DNA of 64,000 bases, taken from positions 2,378,001 to 2,442,000 of the forward strand of contig JALMGJ010000014.1 of NCBI GenBank assembly GCA_023362775.1. Direction: 5' to 3'. Positions within the stretch are counted from its first letter, which is position 1. Every line of letters starts with the position of its first letter. The DNA comes from Charina bottae (lineage: Eukaryota; Chordata; Lepidosauria; Squamata; Charinaidae). Below, in pieces: positions 35,475 to 48,870 of this stretch. The translations under genes and the position numbers were made by a program. A model generated the notes under the pieces. It saw only the letters and a program-made list of their open reading frames with translations. It was not told where the DNA came from and did not search any database.

Positions 35475-37467
35475 AACTTGACAGCAGTGATGAAGGTGGC
35501 TGAGCCTTAGAAAGAAATATGTCCAGGTTGGAAATTAGTTAGCACAAAACAGTTGAAGCAAAAGAGAGAATTAAACAAGAGTAAGGATCAATAAGAGAAG
35601 ATGGGCAATTTAGAATTTACAGGAGAACTATTTCCAGTTGGGTATTTATTAAGAGTTTAATTAACAGAGCTGGCTAGTGAGGGAAATGCTGCACACTCAG
35701 TTGACATGCTGGGTAGGTGGGTGGGATCCAGTATTCAACAAATCTCCGTTCTCCCCTTAAGACATGTACGTAGAAGCAATTTGTCTAACTTGGTATTTGT
35801 AGGTGACTTCATGGGCCATTGAAAAAGTTCCCCTCTTTCTCTCACCTCCCTTGGGTGTGATGTAGTTGTTTTGTCCAAGAGGTCAAGCTGCGGGCTAAAG
35901 AAAGGGAGACCTGGTCCTTGGCGACTATTAAGGAGAAACCACCCTGATCCTTCTTGCGACTGGAAAAAAAAGTTGCAGCTCTGGCCCCATTGAATGAGGT
36001 GTTATCAACTGATCATATCATTTTTAAAAAGTCACCTGTGTCACAGATGGGTGAGAGAGATTCTGTGGCAATGAGCCCCATAGGTTGATTGGAACCCTCC
36101 ACGTGAAGATGTCTGCCCTTTGCGTTCTCAGGTGTACAACAACCAAGCTGTGCTTGATTGTATTTCAAGCAGAACAGCTGTTTTGGCCATTGTATAGGAT
36201 TTGGGTTCATGAAGGCCCAGCTACTTTTAGTTACCTTAACTAGCTGCTCTGGATGATGGGGTGATTGACCAACCATTGGTCCAGATGGGGACTTCTTTGG
36301 AATGGGTCCCACTGATTTTTTTATACTGTGACTTTCAAGGCACCTGAAGGGACATTTGGAACAAAATAAAGAGTTACTGGTTCCTTTGTAAGGTTCTTTC
36401 AGTGCAACAAAGAGATGACAGAGCCCAATTTATTCGATTATAAATCCTGCTAATGAAAATATTATACTAATTGGGGGAGTTCCATGTGGAGCTCCGGACC
36501 ATGTCTTAGGAAATTGGCGTGCTATGAGATATTAAAGGACTTACAAATTTGGCTTACTTATAATGAGCAATTTTAACTGCCCTGATATTAACTTGCTGTA
36601 TGCTACGTTGGGTCTGGATTGGAGCAGCAATTTATGATGTTAATAAGAGCTTCTTTTTTTAAGAAAACTTGCTTTGATGCCTACCTAGAGATTAGTAGCT
36701 CATGATGTAGCTGGGTAGAACAAGGAGGAGGGGCGAGGAAGACACATGGTAAGATGAGGTAGAGTAGATACACCAACTGTAATTGCAGAACCAAAGGTCT
36801 TTCCTGACCCCGGGGCAGTGTGTAGTAGCAGCCACAGAATATTGGAATAACAGGAGCACTTGGCCATGCTTACCTAGCATGCTAAGCCATGGTTTGCTTA
36901 ATAAGAGTTTTTTAAAAAGCTAGAATCAGTTGGGTTCACCCAACCCACTAAGCCATCATCCATGGTTTGTAAATCACAATAGTTGGGTTTGCCTTATAGG
37001 TACACAGCACAGAGTTAAATTGTGAAATTCACAGCCACCAGGTGTGGGAAGGGCCACCGGTTTAGGTTTCAACGAAGATGGGGCAAGTTCGTGGAAGAAT
37101 AGGCTGGCTGTGACTGCTAGGCAAAATATAGGATATATCATCTAAATAAGGAAACACTCATAAATCACAGCAGGACTCTTCTTTAGACCAAGGAGCACCA
37201 GATGAAGAAGGTGATCCCTTTCCTGCCTTTGCTCGTGAACTTCCTGGATGCATCTGGCCAACGACTGTGCAACCCAGAAGGTTAGATTTGTTGGCCTATA
37301 TACAGTATATTTGTGAGGAAGACCACTCTTTTTTGTCTCAACTGCATAATCTATTGGAGGACACTAGATGACCTTCGCTGATGATTTAGAGCAGCCCATT
37401 TGGCACTGGTCAGACTTTGGCCTGAAATGGCTCCAGTGTTGGTTTGATTTAAAAGTGTACATTTCTG

Positions 37468-37512
37468 ATTCATTCATTCATTCATTCATTCATTCATTCA
37501 TTCATTCATTCA
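37468..37512. repeat. (ATTC)n microsatellite
   Basis: About 11 uninterrupted units, complementary to the array at 35411. Confidence 0.97.
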
Positions 37513-37945
37513 CCATGAATCAATGGTGAGTTAGTCAACATTTTTCAGCCTTATTAGTCATGTTGTCCTCAATGGAAAGGTTAATTTAGTACAGAAAACA
37601 GGATATATTGTCATCCATTTTGAGAAAGCAAGCCTTGGATAATTCATATTGCTTCTGTAAAAATTTGCACCTGCTCAGAAAGTTAATTGGGGCATTTGGA
37701 CCTCCATCCAGATAATTCTAGGGGCTCCTCTGCTTTTTCAACTCCGATACAATTTGACTTCTAGTATTGGAATGTTCCATGATTGCTCTAAAGTGATGGT
37801 AGGTGGAAGCAGTGGCATCACAATAAGGCCAAAGGAATCTCACGGAGAGGTCCTGCAATGATTCAGTTCAGTTTGCATGTATTGAGGATGAAAAGTTATT
37901 GGCTTGACAAAGCAGAATTCATAAGCTATAATTAATGTCTAGAAA

Positions 37946-38189
37946 TCATAGCAGGTTGCAGCACCTCGCTGACCTTTTCTAATCCCCAAAAGTTAAATAG
38001 GTTCAGAGCTGGTTAGTACTTGGATGGAAGATCACTCGGGAACCTCAGGGCTGTAGGGTAGTTTGGGAAGTTGGAAAAACATCCTGGAAGAAGACAATAA
38101 CAAATGACTTCCATATTGTTGCCAAGAAAACTACATCGGTGTGTTCATGAAGCCATCAGGAGTTAAGCTCCACTTGAAAAGGGCTTTAG
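37946..38189 (+). mobile_element. 5S-rRNA-derived SINE
   Basis: The 5' part resembles 5S rRNA: gagctggttagtacttggat and ggaagatcac, gggctgtagg. A middle module (gccaagaaaactacatcgg) and a tail ending agctccacttgaaaa follow. The flanking duplication ttaatgtctagaaa/ttaatgtctaaaaa (37932-37945, 38190-38203) supports retroposition. This is not a functional 5S gene. Confidence 0.8.
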
Positions 38190-38203
38190 TTAATGTCTAA
38201 AAA

Positions 38204-38450
38204 GCACACTTTGGCCACATCATGAGAAGACAGGATACCCTGGAGAAGAAGCTGATGCTAGGGAAAGTGGAAGGCAAAAGGAAGAGGGGCCGACCAAGGG
38301 CAAGATGGATGGATAGATGATATTCTGGAGGTGACAGACTCAACCATGGGGGAGCTGGGGATGGCGGCTGACAGGAAGCTCTGGTGTGGGCTGGTCCATG
38401 AGGTCACGAAGAGTCGTAGGCGACTGAACGAATAAACAACAACAAAGCAC
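38204..38450 (+). mobile_element. RTE/Bov-B LINE 3' end
   Basis: It reads HFGHIMRRQDTLEKKLMLGK, VEGKRKRGRPRARWMD and, after a frameshift, MGELGMAADRKLWCGLVHEV and TKSRRRLNE with a stop. This is the C-terminus of an RTE/Bov-B ORF2. It ends in an aacaacaacaaa tail. Confidence 0.85.
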
Positions 38451-41400
38451 CCTACTTTGTTGGTAGAGTGGACACCAGTGGAAGTCATACTGATGCCAAA
38501 TATAAATGCACATCGGTGTTCTTTCATTGCTTCCGATTCTCTGACAGTTGAGACATGGTCCTGTTTTATACATTTATATACGGTCAGCCCTAATTTGCTT
38601 ATTGTTTATCTGAATAAACCACACTATGCTGAATTCATCCAACATGCTAAAGGAAAACAGGTAAACACGTCATGAGCTGGTAGGTGAGCCTCGCCATGGG
38701 GAAGAAAAGAGATTTCAGGTTTGTGCAATTCCCTGTCCCTAGGCACGGATGGTCAGAGGATTCTCGATTGTTCTGTTTCTTTATTGTAACTTTTCCGTGT
38801 TTTTCTATTTTTATCCCTGCACCTTTAATGAGGGGAAGATGGAATAGCTGCATTGTGTCTTCTGATGGGTCACAGCAGGAACAAACTTTGTAATAAGGAG
38901 AGCTGGATTTGAAACTGGGAAAATCAGCCGTTGTGGGGTTTTGCTTAGTTCCAGCTGTTTTAGGTGTAACCTGAAATCCAGATAACACCCGACGTCATCC
39001 CCAAAGAGCCTGCAATCTCCTGCTACGCCCCCTTTTTCAGATGGAGTCTAAATGCAGACTTTATAGCCAAGCTTCTGGTCTCCTCCCCCTCTCCCCAACC
39101 TGCTCAACATCCAGACTGATAAACAGAGACTTCCTATTCGGTGACAATTTGGTCTCTCGCTAATAGCAGTTGCTCAACTGTAGATTTTGGAAGTGTGCCT
39201 AAGTACAAACCTGGCGTCCTCTTGCTTTTTCTGGAAAATAAGTCAAGGTTCAATGGTTTTCAAATATGTGCTTTTGAGAGAGGGAGAGAAAAGTTTGCTA
39301 TCTGTTGTAGAGGAGGAGGAGGAGGAGGAGGGCCAGATTTTGACTAATGAAAAAAAATTTTTTTTAACTCTCTCTCTCCCCACCATCACTAAGCTCATTG
39401 ACAAAGAGAAAAAGAGAGATGGCACCAAATGAAATGTTAACCTTCTGGGGCATTTGGTAGGATAGAAACAGGTGGAGCCTTAAGGATGATAAACATGCAG
39501 ATCAACCCAGTTGACAAATTGGGTTTTTGACTGTCCTTAGAGAGGTGATGGCAGGTTGTAAGGTCCAAGGGTGTCCTTGGAAGGAAGGTGATCATAAGTG
39601 TTGGCAGGCGGAGAGAGTTTGGCAAAGATTAAGAGGCTGTCCATGGCATCGGCTTGAAGCAAGTGGGCAAGGGGAAGATGCCAGACAAAACCCAGGAAAC
39701 CTAGCCCTGCTCTGACTTGGTACCATCAGAACTTGTCTCTGTTGAAGTGTTTCTTCTGAAGGGACTTCTGGAAATACTGGAAGGATTTGCTGGAAGATCC
39801 ATACCAAGCTCTCCTGTCTCACGAACAGCTAATATTTATGAGATGCCTAAAACACATTGACACTGTTCATGCATCACGGGAAGCCAGAGTTTACTTAATT
39901 ATGGTTTGTTGAATAAGCCTTAGCAGTTGGTTTTGGATGATACCTAAGACAAGGCTGAGCAAAAAAACCGGCCATGGCTTAGCGGTGGGCGGGGCTGGTT
40001 GACCATCTGGAGCTGGAGCTGGGAGATAAGAGGCTGGCTTGCTTGCCTTCCCGCTCCTTTCCCACCTAGATACCATTAATCTCTTTTCAGAACCAAAGGG
40101 CTCAACAGATTTTAAAAAAAAAACAAGGGCAGAACAGAATGAAGAACACACCGCCAGCTGAAACAGAAGTCTGAGGAGAATCCACTCCATCATGTCGCTC
40201 ACTTAAGGAAATGCAACAATATTAATAAGTCTCTTCTTCTCTCTTCCACTCACCTGCAAGACCTGAACATTGTTGTCCAATCCCAACTTTGCAAATTCCA
40301 AATTATCCATGTAGGGCGGGGCAAGAGGAGACACGGGGCGTCACTGTGGCTTGTATCAGACACCCATGACTCCGTTGGCTCAGCTCACACCCTCCCGGTG
40401 TTGACCCCGGCTTGCGTGAAGAGCTGCAATCATATTTGGACAAAGGGGATAGAGTCTCTTGGCCATCTAACATCAAAATCAGGGGAAAGCAAGCGCTGTC
40501 CGCTGTCCGTCCGTCCCCCCCCCCCCATTTCTCCTTTCATCCCTTCCTGTTTCACAATGCTTCTATTGGTTTCAGTGTTGTGAGGTAGTCCTGGGATGAA
40601 AAAAAAATGACTGGGAACACTCCTCTGTTAAGACATCATGGCAGTGTTGGATTCCCACCTTTCTCAGAATCTGATGGGCTTCGCCTGCCGGTAACCCGAG
40701 CTGACTTCATACCATCCATCCCGAAAAGCTGTTGTGCTTTATCCTACAAAGTATGTTTAAGAAAGCCTGGATTGGTGTATTCTCTGTCCACCAAATCTCC
40801 CTTGATCTTTTGATGATGAGAGCCATGTTGGTTCCCAGGCAAAACAGGTTGCTATCTTTTATTAAGGAGGCCTCAGGAGCATAAGTAAGCTGTCTTGTTT
40901 ATGAACGGAGAAAAAGGCATTGGAGAGAGCGAGCCGCTTCCCACTACCCATTCAATTAGAAATCCTTCTTTTGTACTGCAGCCAGGTGATGGCAGAGAAT
41001 CATAATATTTATTCTGACCATCTTCTTCCATGGAAGAAGCTGCGTAATATAACTTGGTTTCTGTTTCAAGCAAGAGGCGGAGAAGGGGGAGCCGTCTGTA
41101 TCCCTTCCTTCATCCCATCCTTTCTTGGGTGGGGAATTGGCAGAATGCGTGTTTTCTTCTCCTCTGCATCAAACCAAGGAATAAAGCAAACAGATGGACA
41201 CTCTTCATTTTGATTTCATACTTAAGTTTCTGAACTCAGGGAGAAAAATTAGCCTGTAATAGCAAAGACTAGGATTGGAGGAAAGGTGCACAGGATTCAA
41301 AGCAGAGGAAGGGATCAAAATGCCCAGTTCTGTAATTTAGACTTTAAAAAAAAAGTCTAGCTAATTTTTTTAAATGCTTCCCAGTTCTAGATGCAGATTA

Positions 41401-41842
41401 ATTGAGGGCTTTTAGGATAAAAATAAAGAAACAATAATACAATTGCCAGGAGGGCCAATTTTGAACTGAGCCAATTAATGTTAATGCTGTTAAACATCAT
41501 GAACATACCTTTTTTAAAAAAAATCATCAGCAAGATATAAGGCTAAGTACTGAAAATTGAGTCTTAAGCAACAGTGTTGCTTATCTCTTGATTTATACTT
41601 CTGAAATTTCCCCCAGACAATGAGAAGAGTCACTTCTGGCCTCCATCCCCAGAGATTTCCCCAAATCTTGGATAGTTAGACATCTAGCTGGCCAGATCGT
41701 GCAGAAACAGAAAAAGAGCACAACCAACCCTTGTCTTTTGCATTGGAGGCTGGAGGATTAGATCTGAAAGAATTTTTGTGAGTAAACAATATAGCACCTT
41801 ACAAGAACAGGATTCTTGTAGGCATTTGTGAGACTTGTGAGT
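38451..41842. other. No gene recognised
   Basis: Unique-looking sequence with a short (gga)n at 39310-39330 and small poly-C and poly-A runs. No element or exon that I can support. Confidence 0.45.
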
Positions 41843-42013
41843 CAATAGGGAACCATTGATTTGCTTAACGATCACGGTAATTCGCTTAACAACCGTGGTA
41901 AAAATGGTCATAAAATTGGGTCCAGTCATGTAATGCCTCACTTAACAACTGCATCGTTTAGTGACCCAAATTCCAGTCCCAATTGCATTTGTTAAGCGAG
42001 GACTACCTCTATA
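41843..42013. mobile_element. Tigger/pogo-like element, copy 5 (left half missing)
   Basis: It starts internally at gatttgcttaacgatcacgg and ends gcgaggactacctctaTA, homologous to the right half of the other copies. Confidence 0.75.
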
Positions 42014-42068
42014 TAGTTATCTAAAGTGCAATGGTCCATGAGTTCAATTCCCAGTAGAGGGTTTAAAC

Positions 42069-42200
42069 CAGTGTTTCTCAATCTCAGCAACTTTTAAGAT
42101 GTATGGACTTTAACTCCCAGAATTCCCCAGCATGGCTGGCTGGGAAATTCTGGGAGTTGAAGTCCATACATCTTAAAGTTGCTGAGATTGAGAAACACTG
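42069..42200. mobile_element. hAT-like foldback element, complete
   Basis: Ends CAGTGTTTCTCAATCTCAG and the exact inverse at the right. The arms fold into a long hairpin around the central tggctggc. The TSD gtttaaac/gtttcaac (7 of 8) is at 42061-42068 and 42201-42208. Confidence 0.92.
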
Positions 42201-42208
42201 GTTTCAAC

Positions 42209-45165
42209 CCATAGAAAGATCTGTCTGTGTAGATCTGACAAGGGCCAATATAGGATGAATCCAGTCATGTACTGCCTCCTGGTGGTCAATACTAGTTCTT
42301 ACAGCAAAGTACTGAAAAATCTGAAATCATCTTAAGGGGACTTTCTCCCTGCTAGTGAGAATTAAATGTTGGGGAGAAGAGAGAACAGAGTAAATGACAC
42401 ATTTTGCTGGTGACCACAGATTTCTAAAATCCCATTCCCCTGTTTTCATAGTTTTGATTTTATTCTGGTTCTTATGGGTGTACTTGGAAAAATAGGCTTA
42501 GGGTACACTGGCTAGGAACTGGGCACTTAAGTGCTTTGAACAGAACCATTCCGTGGGGTTTCTGTAGCCCGTGGCAGAATTATCCCATTGCTCATAATGG
42601 ATGTGCTCCGAGGTCAATGGAAATGCGACTAAGGGCTCTGGCCACGGAAAGTGCAGCTGGTGTCTGTGCTTTTATCTTTTGGGCATCAAGAAAGAGCCGC
42701 ATTAAAAACACGGAAGTAGTAACAGGATTTGCTTTTTGCTCTAGTGCTATATTTCTTTGCACTAAATAGCCCCTGTAATGGTCTTAACCTCTGTTGAAGT
42801 TAAAGAGCATCTGTTAATATTGTTAATATCTCAAATAGCTGGTATTAACTGACAGCTTTAACCTTTACTTGATGTCTCTTCACCTTGCTATTGGTCACTA
42901 TTAGAGAAGTCAAGATGCACACACAGTCTGTTTGGTAGCAGTGTTTGCACAGGGGGCAACTTATCCATTGGACAGGCTGCTACTTGTGGACTTACCACTT
43001 GGATTTTCATATCCCATATACTCCCATCAGCCTTCTCCCAAGCTGGTGTCCTCCAGATGTGAGGGGGCTACAACTCTCAGTATTCTCAGTCAGGAGCAGA
43101 TGCTTTTCGTGACCCACTACAATCCTTCCATGAAAAGAAAAGTATCTTCTGAAACTGAATCCTTCCCAGATGTTCTCTGTTGTAAAGCAACTCTCCATTA
43201 GGAGTATTTTTAATTTTTTTTTTTTTTAAAAGATACTATGTGAAATAGCCCCTTCCTTGTCTTCTACTTGCCAGGTGACCCACCAATATTGCTGAGAGAT
43301 CATGGAATGCTTTGAAACATTCCAGCCATGAAGAAAAACTTAGAGATCTGAACTGGATGAGAGAGTGGTGGTGCTGTGAAAACGTCCAACAATTTCTTTG
43401 ACACTGTTGACCCTTCTGAAGCTATACATTTACAGGTCTTGAGGATACAAAGATTGTAGACGGACTACCTGTTGAGATATGGCAATACGTTACAATGGAA
43501 GGTGAGCATAGAAGTCCTTCTAGAGCAGAGAGATAATAGTGTTCCCCACACTCTCAAATTCGGTGCTTCTGTCTTGTAGAGGTGGATCTTCCTCCTTTGA
43601 GCCGAGATCTAGAACTTTGAGCTGACCATGTTGGAGGTTCAGAACTGAGCAAAATGTTACAACCAAGTGCTGCTTTATTTGCAACGGCGGCTACATTAAA
43701 ACAATAAAAAGTTTTTCCCCTTAAATGTCATTAATAGAGCAGAGGATCTCAGTCAAGACAGGAATATGAAAGAAAGGGGGGGGGGGAAAAACCCTAAGCA
43801 ATCTAAATCTCACACCTGATCTTAAATCCTTTCCCTGACCAAGTATTTTGGTCCAGGTGCGCTATCTGATGCAAACAATATTTCCAGCTGTTCCTTGTTG
43901 TGACAGCAGGAGATCCAACCAGATAGCCCAAGGATAAGTTGATTATATGTTGCCACCATTGCTTTGAACACTTTCACCGTGTAAGAAAGAGGAGTGACTT
44001 TTGAATGCTTTGCTACACTGGCAGTTAAAATTGGTTAAAACCTTCTCTTTTCCGCCCCCCTGATCTTGCCAGGAGGTAGGGGTGTGGATGAAAAGGCTTT
44101 ACAAAAACCTGAATGATGTGTAATTGGCCAAAGCAGTGTTCGTAGTCCATAAGCATTTCCTGCTGATTCTTTTCAAAGAGTGTTTAATTAACACTACACA
44201 TTTGTAGGTTTTATGTTGGTTAACTCTTGAATACTGCCTGTCCATGGGGTAACATTTCCCAGCAGTCTCAAAAGGTTTCTCTTTATTAAGATAATCCTCT
44301 GAATTACACAAAATTCAGAAAGAGGTCTGTGGTGTTTTTTTTTTTTTAACTTGGTTTTAACTGTTAAGAAATTGGTCTGAAATGTGGACATTTTACAAGA
44401 ATTTATTTTTCCCCTCCGTCATTGGCTGGCCACGGAAGAAATATGCGATATAAAACCAGGTTAACTTCTGTATCTTTCTCTTTGTTTTGGTGCAGTATCT
44501 CTTTTAAAAACCCTGAAAGGCAGTGGTGGGAGTTGTTCTAATGCGTTAGATAATTAATCAACATTTCTGAGCATTCTGCAGACACATTTTGTGGGCACGC
44601 CCAGTGAGTTGATGCTTCACAAGTGGATAATCCCTGGTTTTCACTGCCTCTGTGAATGTATTTCAAGCATGTGGTTTGCAGAACAACAACCCAAATTTGC
44701 ATCTTTCTGTTTTCAAGATGTCAAGATGTCATTCCCTCTGATGGATTTATTCCTGATAATAGGATGAAAATTCAGATGTGTATGCTTTCAACAGTTAATG
44801 GCATAAGACAGGAAAAATGGATCGCCCAAGAGTAAAGAGATGGAGGTAGATAGTTTAATCTTCAATGGTGGTTTCTACAGTTTAACATCCACAACCCAGC
44901 AACTTAGTTCCAAATAAGACATGGTTGAAACAGGAGGGTATGTTCCGGGAGGAAAGAATTGCCTTCTGAAATCAAACCAAACGTGCCTGAAGTTAGTACG
45001 TAACAACTGGAAATTGTTAATTTTGAATCTAAGAGCTCTCTACTCAAAATGCTCCCAATTAGAACTCTAGCATCTCCTGAAACAGATCCATGCATCTCAT
45101 CAAATTATGGTTTTCTGCAACCCTGACCGAATAAAGCACAATTTGGGTCTGCCCATATTCTAAAC
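42209..45165. other. No gene confirmed; foldback arm and exon-like window
   Basis: A foldback half-arm (ctggtgtcctccagatgtga, ctacaactctcag) is at 43041-43085. A splice-bounded open window lies at 43436-43501 and is discussed among the findings. Confidence 0.4.
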
Positions 45166-45210
45166 CAGTGTTTTTGAAACTTGGCAACTTTAAGATGTGT
45201 GGACTCCCAT
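45166..45210. mobile_element. hAT foldback element, left arm only
   Basis: CAGTGTTTTTGAAACTTGGC and aactttaagatgtgtggact, then it breaks off directly into a microsatellite. Confidence 0.7.
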
Positions 45211-45362
<152 letters not shown>

Positions 45363-45728
45363 GTCAGGAAACCAACTAGCACTCTACTTTATTGAGATAG
45401 GCTATAATAACAGAATCTTTTGAGTCTGTCTGTATTTTCCCTTCCCTCCTCTTATGCTCCAGGGAGTCAGCGGGAGTCAGTCTGAGCCTTCTCCTAACAC
45501 TTTCCCACCCCCCTAGGCTTAACACATGCTTCTTCTGCACCTGTTATAACGGCTTCTGGGTGTTTTCTCCAATGTCATTTCCATGGGTCTCTACAGTGAT
45601 GGCAATTTGCGGGATGTGTCAATCCAGGCCAGTTCAAAGGCTAAGGATGCTAAAAAGGCTGCTGGTGGAGAAATGCTAGAGAATTTGGAAGTCATTCTGT
45701 TGGGACTCCCCCTAGCTGAGACCTAGTA

Positions 45729-46121
45729 CAGGTAGTCATTTGTTTAGTGATGGTTCGGACTTATGATGGTGCTGGAAAAACCGACTTACGACCGGTCCTC
45801 ACACTTACAATCATTGCAGCATTCCCACGGTCACGTGATCATGATTTGGGCACTTGGCAACCAGCTCGCATTTATGACTGTCGCAGTGTCCCGTGGTCAC
45901 GTGATGGCCATTTTCGACCTTCCTGGATGGCTTCTAGCAAGCAAAATCAATGGGGAACTGCGTGATTCGCTTAACAACCACATGGTTCACTTAACGCCCG
46001 CAGTGATTCGCTTAATGACCGCCACAAAAAAGGTAAAATCTGATTGGATTCGCTTAATGACCGCTTTGCTTAGCAACCGAAATTCTAGTCCCAATTGTGG
46101 TCATTAAGCAAGGACTACCTG
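45729..46121. mobile_element. Tigger/pogo-like element, copy 6, near full length
   Basis: CAGGTAGTCATTTG at the left and aaggactacctg at the right, with TA on both sides. The internal region is homologous to copies 1-3. Confidence 0.87.
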
Positions 46122-46123
46122 TA

Positions 46124-47607
46124 CTGGTTTGTCCTAGAGAGCCACACCTCTCCTGTTCTGCCACTGAGGACCTGTTGAAGCCAGAGAGGGGTAGGAGGTT
46201 TCTATATCATCTGCCTAGGTTCTTGCCTGAAACCTGGAGCTTCTGGGGACAAGTGGGAGACGAAAGCCCAGCTAACGTGGAAGGCCACATAGGAGGAAGT
46301 AAAAAAGTCTGCCTGGATCAGTGCCCATGAGAGCCAGGGAGGAGCATGCTTCCTCCCGAGCATTTGTGCCTTCTCAGGATGAGATCACACTTAGCTCAGC
46401 CTTTGGGTTCCAGGAGTTCCTGAGCTGAGGATAGGAACCACATGGGCTTGGTAGTCCGATAGCCCAAATTTGTTTAAGAGAGTGTCCAGTGGCTCTACCG
46501 TTGAAGCGGGTGAAGCCCGACATGAGAGGGGACCTACGTTGTAAGCGAGTGGTTTCAGGCTCAGTCCTCAGCATCACCCAGGATTGTTGGAAAAGATTTC
46601 GCCTGGAACACTGGAGAGCTGTGGGTGGTCAGCATGGACAGAAGAGAGTTAGGTGCTCCAAAGATCTAGCCTGGTATAAGACATTCTTTCTGCTGGGGAT
46701 GAATATGGAAGAGAGCATCAGAAAAACAGGAGGGGGTGGAGTAGCGTATCTTGGAAGAAAGCAAGGTTGTCTGGAGTTGAGAAAGAGGCTGTATATATTT
46801 TCCTGCAGGTTAGTCTTCAGAAGCTGTGGAGTCCCCATGCTCCCCCAAGGTCTCTGGCCATCACTGAACATCAAGGCAGTGTCTTCCATGAGCGAATGAG
46901 ATGTTGCATCAAAGAGTCTGCCCCCATTCTACACATGGCCAACCTCACTCTTTTTGGAGGCTTTGAATCAGTCCTGACTCCTGGGGACTGCTTGGACAGG
47001 TCCATGAGATTTTCAGTCCTTACTAAGTCCTTCCTTCTCTGTGAATCATTTTACAATAATGAAAACCAGGGATTTTGCTTGTAAGGAACTCAAGATGTGG
47101 ATTTTCATCCCGAGGGATGTTTGAGCCTGATCTAATCCTTTTTTTCATATAGAAGCTTGTTTTCTTAAAAGTGAACCCCAAGTTCCTTCTTCCTTTTCTC
47201 CTTTCTTTTTGTTGCAGGTCTGATGAAATGCAGGTGGATTCATGGTTCAAGACAATGCTATTCCACACAGTTTTAATGTAGTGTGTGTCTATCACTGCTA
47301 TGCAGCCATACTCTAGGTAGAGTTTGGATGGGAAAGTTGGTTGCTGACTTCTGTTATTCTTCATTCCAGTAAAGTGATACGATTATGCCTACTGTGGGGA
47401 AAGTCGATGGAGGAAGAGCATCTCCCCACCTCTTCTGTAATTCTGGAATGGAGTCATAGGAGAATTAAGCAAGAGGGAAGTCCCTACTGGCTGAGCTGCT
47501 TTAAAAAGGAGATTTCCAGCCATGGCCGGTCAAAAAGGTGCAAGGAATATGCCTGCGTGCAAGAAGATGGCCTTTTGGAAGTAGAACTTTTAGAGTTCTT
47601 TGCACAC
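46124..47607. other. No gene recognised
   Basis: Unique-looking sequence with no element or exon I can support. Confidence 0.45.
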
Positions 47608-47619
47608 AATGGTTTTATT

Positions 47620-48475
47620 GTGGAGTCCTTGGTGCTCTCTGAGCCTTTTTTTTTTCTTGCAGACGTTTCATTGCCAGGCTAGGCAACATCTTCAGTGCGA
47701 AAAGGGAGTGGGACTTGCTCTCTTGTCCTGCCTGTGTTGGTGGGGGTTTTGTTCTCTCCTTGGTAGTACCTTGATTGGGTTGTTGTTTGCTGCTTGCTGA
47801 TTGACCAAGTTAATAGTTCCTTGATTAGGGTCTATTGTGTTGTTTGATTGCTCCTCTGGTGCTAATCTTGCTGTTAATCTTTGCCTATCTGGTTGTTGAT
47901 TGCTGGCAAGGAGGTGTTCTGGTCTTCTGGCTTTTCTATTGTCTCTTATGAATGGTATGTAAATGTTGTTTACCTCTATGTGTCTGTTGATGGCTGCTTT
48001 GTCTGAGTGCCAAGCTTCCAGGAATTCTCTAGCATTTTTGGATTTGGCTTGGTTTATGATTCTCACAGTTTCCCAGTTGAAAGTATGGTTAAGTCTGTCC
48101 ACGTGTTGTGAGATTAAGGAGTTTTCATCGTGTCTTCTGACTGCTAGTTGATGTTCGTGGATGCGTTCTGCTAGTCTTCTGCCAGTCTGTCCTACACAGT
48201 GGCTGTTACAGTCCTTACACTGTATGTTGTAGATAACTCCTGTTTTTTCTTCTTGGGCTACTGGGACTTTTGGTTTACTTACGATGTTCTGAAGGGTTTT
48301 GTGTAAGAACTGTAACAGCCACTATGTAGGATAGACTGGCAGAAGACTAGCAGAACGCATCTACGAACACCAACTAGCAGTCAGCCTGGCAATGAAACGT
48401 CTGCAAGAAAACAAAAAGGCTCAGAGAGCACCAAGGACTCCACAGTACAACCCTGAGCTACAAATATTCTCTTCG
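47620..48475 (-). mobile_element. Penelope-like element, inverted two-part insertion with GIY-YIG domain
   Basis: The minus-strand part (about 47620-48300) encodes KTGVIYNIQCKDCNSHCVGQ and TGRRLAERIHEHQ, a GIY-YIG endonuclease core (GVIY and CVG), then NREFLEAWHS-like and INRHIEVNNIYIP segments. A plus-strand part (about 48301-48475) repeats the start of the same domain, with a stop, then jumps to the 3' end. A perfect 12-bp TSD aatggttttatt (47608-47619, 48476-48487) encloses both parts. The clade call rests on the association of a GIY-YIG domain with Penelope-like elements. Confidence 0.8.
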
Positions 48476-48487
48476 AATGGTTTTATT

Positions 48488-48870
48488 TTCCAGAGATGTT
48501 TTACGTTTCCGGCAGTCAACTCAAGGCAGAGCAATCACTGAGAAACATACAGGCATAAGATAACAACCCACATTTGGTGTATTTCAGCCCTCCTTGCTTT
48601 CCTAGCTTGTCTGATTTTGGAGAAGGGCTTCTAAATAGTACAAACGATGGAACAATTTATGTAGAATGATAACTACGAGAATCTGCCTCAAATGCCTGGA
48701 GCTTGACATTTTCAATCACATCTTTGCTTTGCTGGTGAGAAAAGTGGGGAAGAAAAAGAAGAAGAAATTATTTTTCTATCTTGACATGCTTATCCATTTG
48801 CAGGCCGTGACAACTGTCTTATTGTGGAAAGAATCCCGAGCTAGCTTTGAGGCTGGTGGAGATGCTACAG
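48488..48870. other. No gene recognised
   Basis: Short unique stretch between two mobile elements. Confidence 0.45.

Larger units (their letters stand above)
33961..37945. other. No gene recognised; two tetranucleotide arrays
   Basis: A half-arm of a foldback element (gttggactacagctcccatt) is at about 34645. (GAAT)n is at 35411-35474 and (ATTC)n at 37468-37512. At 36880-37010 there are repeated aagccatggtttg-like segments that may be a small old element. Confidence 0.4.

Noticed and set aside
37958..38075. Possible 5S rRNA gene
   Set aside because: Only diverged 5S similarity, fused to a SINE body and flanked by a target duplication.
47692..48102. Open frame taken as a host gene
   Set aside because: It is the C-terminal part of the Penelope-like element and recurs at 50807.
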